The translations under genes and the position numbers were made by a program. DNA of 64,000 nt from Modestobacter roseus (GTDB lineage: Bacteria > Actinomycetota > Actinomycetes > Mycobacteriales > Geodermatophilaceae): NCBI RefSeq assembly GCF_007994135.1, contig NZ_VLKF01000001.1, positions 1,488,001 through 1,552,000 on the forward strand, read 5' to 3'. Below the pieces are notes generated by a model. The model was not told the DNA's origin. It saw only the letters and a list, made by a program, of their open reading frames with translations, and ran no database searches. Shown here in pieces: positions 7,339 to 16,728 of this stretch (positions within the stretch are counted from its first letter, which is position 1; each line of letters starts with the position of its first letter).

Positions 7339-9729
7339 TCAGCGCGCGGACGTGGACGGCAGGCGGTGGACGACCTCGACCAGCAGCGCGCCGGCCGCCC
7401 CGACCGCCAGTCCGACGACCAGCGACGGCGCGGTCACCTCGAGCAGGACGATGGACTCCGCGACCGCCGGCACGCCGACGGCCACGACCGCGAGCCCGCC
7501 CATCGCGACCAGCAGGCCGACCTTCGCGGCGGTGAGCGGACGGGCCAGGACACCCAGCGTCCACAACGCCATGACCAGCACCGCGACGGTCGCCGTCGTG
7601 CGCGCGCCCGCCGTGCCGGCATCGGGCACCAGCCAGCGGCTGAGCGCGTAGCCGGCGTAGGCCGCGGCACCGATCAGCACACCGGTGGGCAGGGAGAAGG
7701 CCAGCACCCGGCGGAGGAACCCGGGCAGGTAACGCCGCCGGTTCGGCGCCAGCGCCAGGAAGAAGCCGGGCACCCCGATCGTCAGGGTCGAGATCAGGGT
7801 CAGCTGGATCGGCGCGAGCGGGTAGGCGCCCAGGGTCACCACGGTGATCAGCGCCAGCACGAGCGAGTACACGTTCTTGACCAGGAACAGGCTCGCCGCC
7901 CGCTCGATGTTGGCGATCACCCGCCGTCCCTCGGCCACCGCCTCCGGCAGGTGCGCGAACCGGCCGTCCAGCAGCACCAGCTGCGCCACGGCGCGGGTGG
8001 CCGGTGACCCGTTCCCCATCGCCACCCCGATGTCGGCGTCCTTCAGCGCGAGCGCGTCGTTGACGCCGTCCCCGGTCATCGCGACCACGTGCCCGCGCCG
8101 CTGCAGGGCGGCCACCATGGCCCGCTTCTGGTGCGGCGTCACCCGGCCGAAGACGCTGCGCTCCTCCATGACCTGGGCCAGCTCGTCGGCGTCGTCGGGC
8201 AGCGTGCGCGCGTCGACGGCGTCGCCCGCGCCGGCCACGCCCGGGACGCCGACCGCGGCCGCCACGGCCCCGACGGTCCTCGGGTTGTCCCCGGAGATCA
8301 CCGTGAGCGCCACGCCCTGGTCGGTGAAGTACCGGAGCACCTCCGCGGCGTCCTCCCGCAGGTGCTCCGCCAGCACCACCAGCGCGACGGGCACCAGGTC
8401 CGGCGGGAGGACCGGCTCCTCGCCGTGCACCGTCCAGGGCGCGGCCGACCGGGCGAGCAGCAGCACCCGCCGCCCCTGGGCCGCCAGGTCGTCGGCCCGG
8501 CTCCTCGCCGCCGCCTCGGTGACGGAGTCCGCGGCGGGCAGCACCATCTCCGGCGCCCCCAGCACCCACGACACCGCGTCCGGCGTCCGCACGGCGGACC
8601 ACTTGCGGGCGGAGGAGAACGGCACGACGTCCAGCGGTCCCGGCCCGGACGTCGGGAAGGCGGTGCCGAGCGCGGCGGCGGTGGCGTTCGCCGGGTCGGC
8701 GGCGGCCAGCACCCCGAGGGCCGCGGGTGCCTCGCCGGCAGCGGGGGTGAGCGGGATCAGCTCGTCGACGCGCACGTCCCCGTGGGTGAGCGTGCCGGTC
8801 TTGTCCAGGCAGACGACGTCCACCCGGGCCAGCCCCTCGACGGCCGGCAGCTCCTGCACCAGCGTGGCGCGGCGGGCGAGGGACACCGTGGCGACCCCGA
8901 AGGCCAGCGTGGTGAGCAGCACGAGCCCCTCGGGGACCATGCCGACCAGGGCGGCGACCGTGCCGGTCACGGCATCCTGCCAGCTGTCGTTGTCCGGCGT
9001 GCGGAACTGGCTCCACAGCACGGCCGGGCCGACGACGAGCAGGGTGAGCGAGATCCAGCGCAGCAGCCGGTCGGTCGCGGACACCAGCTCGGAGTGGGTG
9101 GTGGTGAAGCGGCGGGCCTCGGTGGCCAGCCGGGCGGCGTAGGAGTCGTCGCCGACCGCGGTCGTCTGCGCCAGCCCACGCCCGGCGACGACGATCGACC
9201 CGGACATGACCGGGTCGCCGGCCGCCTTGACCACCGGCTCGGACTCCCCGGTGAGCAGCGACTCGTCGACCGTCAGCCCGGTGCAGTCACGGACCACGCC
9301 GTCGGCCGGCACCTGGTCGCCGGCACGCAACGCGAGCAGGTCGTCGAGCACCACCTCGGCCACCGGGAGCTCCCGCTCGGCACCGTCGCGCAGCACCCGG
9401 GCACGCGGGGCGTTGAGCACCGCCAGCCGGTCCAGCGTCCGCTTCGCCCGCAGCTCCTGGACGATGCCGACCGCCGCGTTCGCGACGACGACGCCACCGA
9501 ACAGCGCGTTCTGCCACCGGCCGGTCAGGGCCACGAGCACGAACAACGCGACGAGCAGACCGTTGAAGAAGGTGAGGACGTTGGCCCGGACGATCTCGCC
9601 GATCGTCCGGCTCGTCCGCACCGTGGTGGCGTTGGTCTGCCCGGCGGCCACCCGCGTGGCGACGTCGCCGGCGCGGAGGCCGGTGTCCGGTGTCCTGGGT
9701 CGCTCCGGCGGGCCGCCGGGCTCCTGCAC
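7339..9729 (-). CDS. CtpE-like cation-transporting P-type ATPase
   Basis: 796 residues, matching the length of mycobacterial CtpE (about 797), a P-type ATPase linked to Ca2+ uptake. Motifs: TGES at 160-163, PEGL in membrane helix 4 near 266, phosphorylation site DKTGTLTHGD with Asp309, then GDGVNDALALKDADIGVAMG. There is no N-terminal heavy-metal-binding domain and no CPC in helix 4, so it is not a copper or zinc exporter. The GTG at 9729 has GGGGTG upstream; a GTG at 9759 would add ten residues. It is divergent from a CsoR/CstR-type regulator, but PEGL and the missing CPC make regulation by a thiol or copper sensor unlikely. Confidence 0.85.
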   Translation of the reverse strand: MQEPGGPPERPRTPDTGLRAGDVATRVAAGQTNATTVRTSRTIGEIVRANVLTFFNGLLVALFVLVALTGRWQNALFGGVVVANAAVGIVQELRAKRTLDRLAVLNAPRARVLRDGAERELPVAEVVLDDLLALRAGDQVPADGVVRDCTGLTVDESLLTGESEPVVKAAGDPVMSGSIVVAGRGLAQTTAVGDDSYAARLATEARRFTTTHSELVSATDRLLRWISLTLLVVGPAVLWSQFRTPDNDSWQDAVTGTVAALVGMVPEGLVLLTTLAFGVATVSLARRATLVQELPAVEGLARVDVVCLDKTGTLTHGDVRVDELIPLTPAAGEAPAALGVLAAADPANATAAALGTAFPTSGPGPLDVVPFSSARKWSAVRTPDAVSWVLGAPEMVLPAADSVTEAAARSRADDLAAQGRRVLLLARSAAPWTVHGEEPVLPPDLVPVALVVLAEHLREDAAEVLRYFTDQGVALTVISGDNPRTVGAVAAAVGVPGVAGAGDAVDARTLPDDADELAQVMEERSVFGRVTPHQKRAMVAALQRRGHVVAMTGDGVNDALALKDADIGVAMGNGSPATRAVAQLVLLDGRFAHLPEAVAEGRRVIANIERAASLFLVKNVYSLVLALITVVTLGAYPLAPIQLTLISTLTIGVPGFFLALAPNRRRYLPGFLRRVLAFSLPTGVLIGAAAYAGYALSRWLVPDAGTAGARTTATVAVLVMALWTLGVLARPLTAAKVGLLVAMGGLAVVAVGVPAVAESIVLLEVTAPSLVVGLAVGAAGALLVEVVHRLPSTSAR

Positions 9730-9829
9730 GTCGATGGCACCCCGGCTGGTCGACCGCACCGCACCCACCCGGTGACCGTGCCAGCGGCCCGGCGTCGCGA
9801 CCAGGGGCGGAGGTCCTGCGGGAACCGCC

Positions 9830-9858
9830 TTGCACATACCCCAGGGGGTACCTACTGT
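9830..9858 (+). promoter_or_regulatory. Promoter with internal CsoR/CstR-type operator
   Basis: A -35 box TTGCAC (9830-9835) and -10 box TACTGT (9853-9858) are separated by exactly 17 nt, and the spacer contains the inverted repeat TACCCC-AG-GGGGTA (9837-9850), the G/C-tract palindrome bound by CsoR/CstR-family repressors. Transcription should begin near 9865, directly at the GTG of the regulator gene, so binding would block its own promoter. Confidence 0.8.
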
Positions 9859-9865
9859 GGAGCGG

Positions 9866-10132
9866 GTGAACATCCCCCAGGGTGAGCTCGCCGACGTGGT
9901 CAAGCGCCTGCGGCGCATCGAGGGCCAGATCGGCGGCATCGTGAAGATGATCGAGGACGGCCGGGACTGCTCGGCCGTCGTCACCCAGCTGGCGGCGGCC
10001 TCGAAGGCCCTGAGCAAGGCCGGCTTCGCCGTCGTGTCGACCGGGATGCGTCACTGCTCCACGACGGAGGACGCCGAGGCACGTGAGCTGGACCTGCGCG
10101 AGCTCGAACGCCTCTTCCTCTCCCTGGCCTGA
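9866..10132 (+). CDS. CsoR/CstR-family transcriptional repressor
   Basis: 88 residues, all-helical DUF156 repressor. It has KRLRRIEGQIGGIVKMIED, then Cys at the first ligand position (GRDCSAVV) and a second Cys 29 residues later (MRHC), the spacing of Cu(I) sensor CsoR and of persulfide sensor CstR. The His found 25 residues after the first Cys in copper sensors is Gly here, which favours a CstR-like thiol/persulfide sensor. The GTG at 9866 is preferred over the GTG at 9857, which lies inside the -10 box; the mRNA would be leaderless. A Cys-rich 55-residue protein is encoded 65 nt downstream. Confidence 0.85.
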   Translation: MNIPQGELADVVKRLRRIEGQIGGIVKMIEDGRDCSAVVTQLAAASKALSKAGFAVVSTGMRHCSTTEDAEARELDLRELERLFLSLA

Positions 10133-10197
10133 CCTCCCCCGCGACCCTGACCTCCCCTCGGTCCGGCGCCCGTGCCCGACGCACGAAGGAGCTCCCC

Positions 10198-10365
10198 ATG
10201 TGCCGTGCGACGACCTGCCGGACCTGCGGCAGGACCACCTGGGCCGGCTGCGGCCAGCACGTCGACCAGGTGATGGCCGCGGTGCCGCCGGCCCAGCGCT
10301 GTCCCGGGCACCCACGGCTGGATCGGCCCGCCGGCCGGTTCAGCCGTCTCCTCGGCCGCCGGTGA
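10198..10365 (+). CDS. Small Cys-rich putative zinc-ribbon protein
   Basis: 55 residues starting MCRATTCRTCGRTTWAGCGQ, with cysteines at 2, 7, 10, 18 and 35 and a conserved-looking HVDQVMAAVP and QRCPGHP. Small proteins with CxxCGKTTWAGCG are widespread in actinobacteria and unassigned; a structural metal site is likely. AAGGAG lies 7 nt before the ATG. Its position behind the CsoR/CstR gene suggests co-expression. Its last 26 nt overlap the end of the convergent membrane-protein gene. Confidence 0.7.
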   Translation: MCRATTCRTCGRTTWAGCGQHVDQVMAAVPPAQRCPGHPRLDRPAGRFSRLLGRR

Positions 10366-10770
10366 CCTGCCGCATGCGCAGCAGGGCGAGCAGCCCCAGG
10401 CAGGCACCCACGACGCCGACGACGAGCACGACCCGCAGCACCGTCTCCCAGGTGTCCGAGACGTCGAACGGGAAGACCTGCCAGACCCGCACCGTCGCCA
10501 CCAGCCCGACCAGGGTGGTCAGCAGGGAGCCCGCTGCCGTCGGCCAGCCCGGGCTGCGCAGCAGCAGCACGACGTTCACCACGATGCCCACCACCAGCGC
10601 GGCGTCCACCACCCCGAGCACCGACCGGGTGTCCGCGGTGAGCACCGGGAACTCCTGCCACCCCGGCCAGACGTGCAGCACCACGAGACCGGCCGCGTTG
10701 ACCAGCACGGCGACCACGTAGCCGGTCCGGTTCGTCCGCACCTGGGCCACGGCCACCCGTCCGGCCGGCG

Positions 10771-10774
<4 letters not shown>
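10340..10774 (-). CDS. Four-helix membrane protein, unknown function
   Basis: 144 residues with four predicted membrane segments (about residues 19-36, 55-72, 80-98 and 112-132), preceded by a short basic cytoplasmic start. I recognise no family. Its ATG overlaps the TGA of the upstream SDR gene (ATGA at 10771-10774), so it was translated coupled to that gene; since the SDR is now broken, expression may be affected. The WPGWQEFPV and VWQVFPFDVSDTWE loops are the most distinctive segments. Confidence 0.6.
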
Positions 10775-12249
<1,475 letters not shown>

Positions 12250-12253
<4 letters not shown>

Positions 12254-12405
12254 CCTGGACCGTCGACGGCGAGGAGGAGACGGCGGAGCTGCCCGTCGCC
12301 GCGGACGGCCGGCTGCTGGGGGTGGGCATGCAGCGGTGGGGCACCGCACGTGCGGCCGAGGGCGGGTTCTCCCGCGCGCGGATCACCGGAGCCCGCTTCC
12401 GCTGA
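12250..12405 (+). CDS. Very short hypothetical protein
   Basis: 51 codons beginning MTWTVDGEEETAELPVAADG and ending ARITGARFR. The ATG overlaps the upstream TGA (ATGA at 12250-12253). The sequence looks like the C-terminal beta strands of a larger protein, so it may be a fragment rather than a complete gene. I do not recognise a family. Confidence 0.35.
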
Positions 12406-12412
12406 CGCCCGA

Positions 12413-13369
12413 TCAGCCGGCGGGGTCCCGGGGCCGCCGCACCGCCCTGCTGCGGAAGCCGGCCGGCGCCTCGCCGAACTGCCGGGTGAACGCGCGCGAG
12501 AAGGCGCTGGGGTCGCGCATGCCCCACCGGGCCGCGATGGCCGACACCGGGACGTCGGCGTTCCAGGGCGCCAGCAGCTCGTCCCGGATCCGCTCGAGCC
12601 GCCGGTCGCGGATGTGGGCGGTGACCGTCGTCCCGTGATCGGCGAAGAGCTTGCGGACGTAGCGGGCGGACAGGAAGTGCTCGGCAGCCAGCCTCTCGGT
12701 GGAGAGGTCGTCGGGCAGGTGCGCGTCCAGCCAGTCGGCCAGTTCCCCGAAGAGCAGGCTGGACCGCTCCCCCACCGCAGGTCCACGCGACTCGGCGACG
12801 ATCGCGAGCACGCACGCGAGGATCGCGTCCCCCAGGTGCTGGCCGGCCGCGGGCATCGGGTCCTCGCCCACCTCGACCACCGTGGCCAGCAGCGCACCGA
12901 GGGCGGCCGCGCCGACGAAGGCGGACAGGTCGCGGGCCATCAGGGAGTCGCGGTCCTCGGGGCGGAGCCGCACGACCTGGCGCCGGAGATGGGCCACCAG
13001 GTAGCGGTGCGGGACTTCCGAGTGGAGGGCGAAGGGCGTCAGGCCGTCGTACAGGCCGACCTGTCCGCGCCGCAGGGTCACCGAGTGCCGGTCCTGGGTG
13101 ATCTGCATGGAGCCGGCGGCGACGAAGCCCAGCGCGATCCCCCGTTCGTCGGCGCCCGGCCGCGGGACCGCGTTCCGCCGGTAGGGCACGACGTCGACGT
13201 CGGCGCCCTCGATCAGGCAGCAGTCGACGTCCCGGAGCCGCCACGAGCGCGCCACGGTGACGTCCGCCTGGCAGCGGACGAGGACGGCGTCCCGGGCCGG
13301 CCGAGCGGGGGCGCGGCGGGTGTCGAGATAGCCCTCGAGCACCCGGCTGCGCCGTCGGTCCGCACCCAT
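12413..13369 (-). CDS. AraC-family transcriptional regulator
   Basis: 318 residues. Residues 1-190 form an AraC_binding_2-type sensory domain (DVDVVPYRRNAVPRPG, GQVGLYDGLTPFALHSEVPH); residues about 210-310 carry two helix-turn-helix motifs, LSTERLAAEHFLSARYVRKL and ISAIAARWGMRDPSAFSRAF (the latter reading VSAIAARWG). The ATG at 13369 is used; GGAGG lies 12 nt upstream. It is divergent from a Tat-exported amidohydrolase across 187 nt. That gap has two CACGTG hexamers (13465-13470 and 13516-13521) flanking a perfect 8-bp hairpin (13494-13513), candidate regulator or RNA structure. Control of the amidohydrolase is likely but inferred. Confidence 0.85.
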   Translation of the reverse strand: MGADRRRSRVLEGYLDTRRAPARPARDAVLVRCQADVTVARSWRLRDVDCCLIEGADVDVVPYRRNAVPRPGADERGIALGFVAAGSMQITQDRHSVTLRRGQVGLYDGLTPFALHSEVPHRYLVAHLRRQVVRLRPEDRDSLMARDLSAFVGAAALGALLATVVEVGEDPMPAAGQHLGDAILACVLAIVAESRGPAVGERSSLLFGELADWLDAHLPDDLSTERLAAEHFLSARYVRKLFADHGTTVTAHIRDRRLERIRDELLAPWNADVPVSAIAARWGMRDPSAFSRAFTRQFGEAPAGFRSRAVRRPRDPAG

Positions 13370-13556
13370 GGTCGCCGTTGACCTCCGATGGCTTGACCGC
13401 GACGGCACTGCTCTCGGCCCCAGCGGCACTGTCCGGCCCGGTGGGGGCAGCCGTCCAGTACCAACACGTGCACCACGCCAGCAGGAACGTAGCGGCTGGG
13501 AGGACTCCCAGCCACCACGTGGGCGACACCGCACGGACAACGGATGCGAGTGACCA

Positions 13557-15440
13557 GTGACCGAACACCAGATCAGCCGCCGGAGCGCCCTCAAGATCGC
13601 CGCCAGCGTCGTCGCAGCGACCGGCGTCGCCACGAGCACCGCCACACCTGCCCACGCCCATCCGCGCTCCTGGGGAGCGGACACGGTGGTGGTCAACGGC
13701 AAGGTCCTGACCATGGACCGGCGGGGCAGCCGGGCCCAGGCACTCGCCATCGCGGACGGCCGGGTCGTCGCCGTCGGCACCAACCGCGAGATCGGCCGGT
13801 TCACCGGGCGCCGGACGGCGGTGGTGGACGCCGGTGGCGGCACGGTCCTACCGGGCATCAACGACGGCCACCTGCACTTCAACGGGTTCGGCTTCGAGGC
13901 GAGCAACTTCGGGTTCGAGGGCCCGCGCATTTACAGCTACGACGTCGCGAGGTCGACGGCCGCGGAGATCGCCGCGGTCATCGCGCAGGCCGTCCAGGAG
14001 GCCCCGGCACCCGACTCGTGGATCCGGGCCAGCCAGTGGGACGGCACCCGGCTGGACCGCCTCCCGACCCGCGACGTGCTCGACCCCGTGTCGGGCGACC
14101 ACCCCGTCTACATGTCCGACATCTCGCACCACGCGCTCGCCGTGAACTCCAGGGCACTGCAGCTGGCGGGCATCACCCGGGACACCGTCCCGCCACCGGG
14201 CGGCATCATCGAGAAGGACGCCACCGGGGAGCCCACCGGCATCCTCCGCGAGGCCGCGTCCGGGCTCGTGATGGCCGCGATCCCGCCGTACACGCCGGCC
14301 GAGGTGTCGGAGGCGATGGACTTCGCTGCCTCGGTGCTGCACTCCCTCGGCATCACCAGCCTCACCGACCCCGGCGTCGGCCTCGACCAGGTGGACCTCT
14401 ACCGGGGGAAGATCCTCGACGGCTCCCTGGACCTGCGCATCAACCTCATGCTCCGGGCCGGCGGGACCGCCGCCGCGCTCGAGGAGACGCTGGCCGGCCT
14501 CGGGCCGATGGGGGACGTCGACCCGCGGATGCTGCGTGTCGGCGAGGTGAAGGTGCTCGCCGACGGCGTCCCCACCGACGCCCAGACCTCGTGGCTGCAC
14601 GAGCCGTTCCTCGACGGCGGCAACGGTCACCTGCTCACCGCGGGGGCCGACGACGCCGAGCGGCTGGCCGCACTGCACGCCGTCATCGCGCTCGCCGCGC
14701 GGAAGGGCTTCCAGGTCGGCACCCACGCCACCGGCGACGCGGCCATCGACGCCGTCGTCTCCGGCTACCTGGCGACGCGGACGAACCAGCTCCGCCACTA
14801 CGTCATCCACGGGGACCTCACCCCGCCCGGGACCCTGCGGACGATGGCCAGGAACGACGTCGGGGTCAGCTTCAACCCGACCATCAAGCAGGTCTACAGC
14901 CGGTTCTTCGACACGACCATCGGACCCGAGCGGGTCGACTACCAGTGGCCCTTCCGCACGGCTCTGGACAACGGTGTCCGGGCGTCGAGCGCGTCCGACG
15001 CCGCCGTCGTGACACCCGACTGGCTCATCGGTGTCGCGGGGGCGGTGACGCGGCAGGGTTTCGACGGCAAGGTCGGTGGCATCGAGCAGGCCATCACCAT
15101 GGAGGAGGCCCTGCGCTCCTACACCGCCACGCCGGCGTGGCAGGACCACGCCGAGGACTGGAAGGGCCAGCTGCGCCGGGGGTACGTCGGTGACGTGACG
15201 ATCCTCAGCGGGGACGTCCTCCGGGCCCGCACGGCGGAGGAGATCACCGGCCTGGAGGTCATCGGCACGCTGATCGGCGGCCGAGTGGTGTACGACGCCA
15301 CCACGTCGACCGCACCGGCCGCGCGCGCCGCGACCGGGAAGGTCGCCGCCTACCGGCACCAGTCGGCGGCGGCCTGCAGCACGACGGGCGCCGTCTGCTG
15401 CTGCCGGGCCCACGAGGAGGCCAGGACCACCCGGGCCTGA
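13557..15440 (+). CDS. Tat-exported amidohydrolase (YtcJ-like)
   Basis: 627 residues. The N-terminus ISRRSALKIAASVVAATG followed by ATPAHA is a twin-arginine signal with a cleavage site near residue 34. The mature part is a metal-dependent amidohydrolase: VVVNGKVLTMDRRGSRAQAL, metal motif GINDGHLHFNG, a lysine region GEVKVLADGVPTDAQTSW, HATGDAAIDAV, and a C-terminal DVTILSGD. This matches the exported YtcJ/AmiH type, whose substrates are mostly unknown. The GTG at 13557 has no strong ribosome binding site. The last 35 residues (after GGRVVYDA) are unusual and include CSTTGAVCCC. It is probably controlled by the divergent AraC regulator. Confidence 0.85.
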   Translation: MTEHQISRRSALKIAASVVAATGVATSTATPAHAHPRSWGADTVVVNGKVLTMDRRGSRAQALAIADGRVVAVGTNREIGRFTGRRTAVVDAGGGTVLPGINDGHLHFNGFGFEASNFGFEGPRIYSYDVARSTAAEIAAVIAQAVQEAPAPDSWIRASQWDGTRLDRLPTRDVLDPVSGDHPVYMSDISHHALAVNSRALQLAGITRDTVPPPGGIIEKDATGEPTGILREAASGLVMAAIPPYTPAEVSEAMDFAASVLHSLGITSLTDPGVGLDQVDLYRGKILDGSLDLRINLMLRAGGTAAALEETLAGLGPMGDVDPRMLRVGEVKVLADGVPTDAQTSWLHEPFLDGGNGHLLTAGADDAERLAALHAVIALAARKGFQVGTHATGDAAIDAVVSGYLATRTNQLRHYVIHGDLTPPGTLRTMARNDVGVSFNPTIKQVYSRFFDTTIGPERVDYQWPFRTALDNGVRASSASDAAVVTPDWLIGVAGAVTRQGFDGKVGGIEQAITMEEALRSYTATPAWQDHAEDWKGQLRRGYVGDVTILSGDVLRARTAEEITGLEVIGTLIGGRVVYDATTSTAPAARAATGKVAAYRHQSAAACSTTGAVCCCRAHEEARTTRA

Positions 15441-15495
15441 CCTCGGTGACCGTGCCGCGCCGCCGTCCGGGTGGCCGGCACGACAGGATGTCGGC

Positions 15496-16191
15496 GTGTG
15501 CACGGTGGTGGTGCGCCGGTCCGCGGGCCGGCCGGCGGCGGTCCTCGCGGTCCGCGACGAGGTGACGACGCGCGGGTTCGACGACCCCGGCCGGTGGTGG
15601 CCGCAGTTCCCCGACGTCGTCGGCGGCCGGGACCACGTCGCCGGGGGCACCTGGTGCGCCACCTCCGTCGGCACCGGCCGGACCGCCCTGGTGTTGAACC
15701 GGCACCACGACCGGCCGGCCGCGCCCGGGGCACCGAGCCGGGGGATGCTGCCGCTGCTGGGCGCCACCCGCGGTCCGGACTGGACCGCGCACGTCCGGCT
15801 CGCCGGCATGGCGGGCTTCCTCCTCGTGCTGGTCGACCCCGACCGGCTCACCAGCTGGGACTTCGACGGGGACCGGCTCGTCCGGACCGAGCACCCCGAG
15901 GGCACCCACCTGCTGACCTCCGGCGGCCCCGAGGACCGCAAGGCCGACCGGTGGCTGGCCGACTTCGCGGCGCTGGACTCCCCCGGCGCCTGGCGCGGGC
16001 TGCTGCGCGGCCGGCCGCCGGCCGACGATCCCTCGGCGCTCGTGGTCCGGCACGAACGGGACGGCCGGGTCTACGGCACCGTGTTCGCCGAGACCCTCGA
16101 CGCCCGGCCCGGCCGGCTGGTCGTCGAGCACAGTCGCCGCCCCTGGGCCGACGAGCCCTGGCAGATCGCGGAGTTCGGGGCCGCGGGCTGA
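15496..16191 (+). CDS. NRDE/TANGO2-family protein
   Basis: 231 residues, starting MCTVVVRRSAGRPAAVLAVRDE, with the N-terminal Cys2 typical of the NRDE (Asn-Arg-Asp-Glu) family; here the signature is altered to VRDE. A GGTWCATSVGTGRTALVLNR segment follows, also characteristic. The family is related to Ntn-hydrolases and to eukaryotic TANGO2; function in bacteria is not settled. The GTG is used because it places Cys at position 2. It stands alone between the amidohydrolase and furA. Confidence 0.75.
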   Translation: MCTVVVRRSAGRPAAVLAVRDEVTTRGFDDPGRWWPQFPDVVGGRDHVAGGTWCATSVGTGRTALVLNRHHDRPAAPGAPSRGMLPLLGATRGPDWTAHVRLAGMAGFLLVLVDPDRLTSWDFDGDRLVRTEHPEGTHLLTSGGPEDRKADRWLADFAALDSPGAWRGLLRGRPPADDPSALVVRHERDGRVYGTVFAETLDARPGRLVVEHSRRPWADEPWQIAEFGAAG

Positions 16192-16220
16192 CCGGCCGGA
16201 CCTGCGCATCCCACCGGCCG

Positions 16221-16237
16221 TCTTGACTCGGTCAAGA
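16221..16237. promoter_or_regulatory. Candidate FurA operator
   Basis: A perfect interrupted palindrome TCTTGAC-TCG-GTCAAGA lies 20 nt before the furA GTG. The first half matches the TCTTGAC core of mycobacterial FurA boxes upstream of furA-katG, so autoregulation of the operon is expected. Confidence 0.75.
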
Positions 16238-16257
16238 AGAGCCGGGAAGCTCATGAC

Positions 16258-16728
16258 GTGCCGGACGCCGCCTCCCTCGAACGACTGCTGCGGAGCGCGG
16301 GCCTGCGGGTCACCCGGCCCCGGCTGGCGGTCCTCGACGCCGTGCACGCCCACCCCCACGTGGACACCGAGGCGCTGATCGCGGCCGCCCGCGCCAGCCT
16401 GGGCGCCGTCTCGCACCAGGCGGTCTACGACGTGCTGCGCGCGCTCACCGACGCCGGTCTCGTCCGCCGGATCCAGCCGCAGGGCTCGGTGGCCCGCTAC
16501 GAGGCCCGCGTCGGCGACAACCACCACCACCTGGTCTGCCGGGAATGCGGCTCGATCGTCGACGTCGACTGCACGGTCGGCGCCGCACCCTGCCTCACCC
16601 CGTCCGACGACGCCGGCTTCGTCGTCGACGAGGCCGAGGTCGTCTTCTGGGGCCGGTGCGGGTCCTGCGCCACCGCACCGGCCCTCCTGCCCACCACCGA
16701 CCGTCCCGCAGAGAGAGGCAACCCGTGA
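16258..16728 (+). CDS. furA: Fur-family repressor FurA
   Basis: 156 residues. A winged-helix domain ([20 protein letters not shown], then [20 protein letters not shown]) is followed by the metal region [19 protein letters not shown] and a distal CGSC pair. It is the expected peroxide/iron-responsive repressor of katG. The GTG start at 16258 fits the family N-terminus. Its TGA overlaps the katG GTG (GTGA at 16725-16728), so the two are translationally coupled, as in mycobacteria, and a matching operator lies just upstream. Confidence 0.9.
   Translation: MPDAASLERLLRSAGLRVTRPRLAVLDAVHAHPHVDTEALIAAARASLGAVSHQAVYDVLRALTDAGLVRRIQPQGSVARYEARVGDNHHHLVCRECGSIVDVDCTVGAAPCLTPSDDAGFVVDEAEVVFWGRCGSCATAPALLPTTDRPAERGNP

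Noticed and set aside
9866-10132. Copper-responsive CsoR controlling the adjoining P-type ATPase
   Set aside because: The copper His is missing and the ATPase is CtpE-like with PEGL and no CPC or metal-binding domain.
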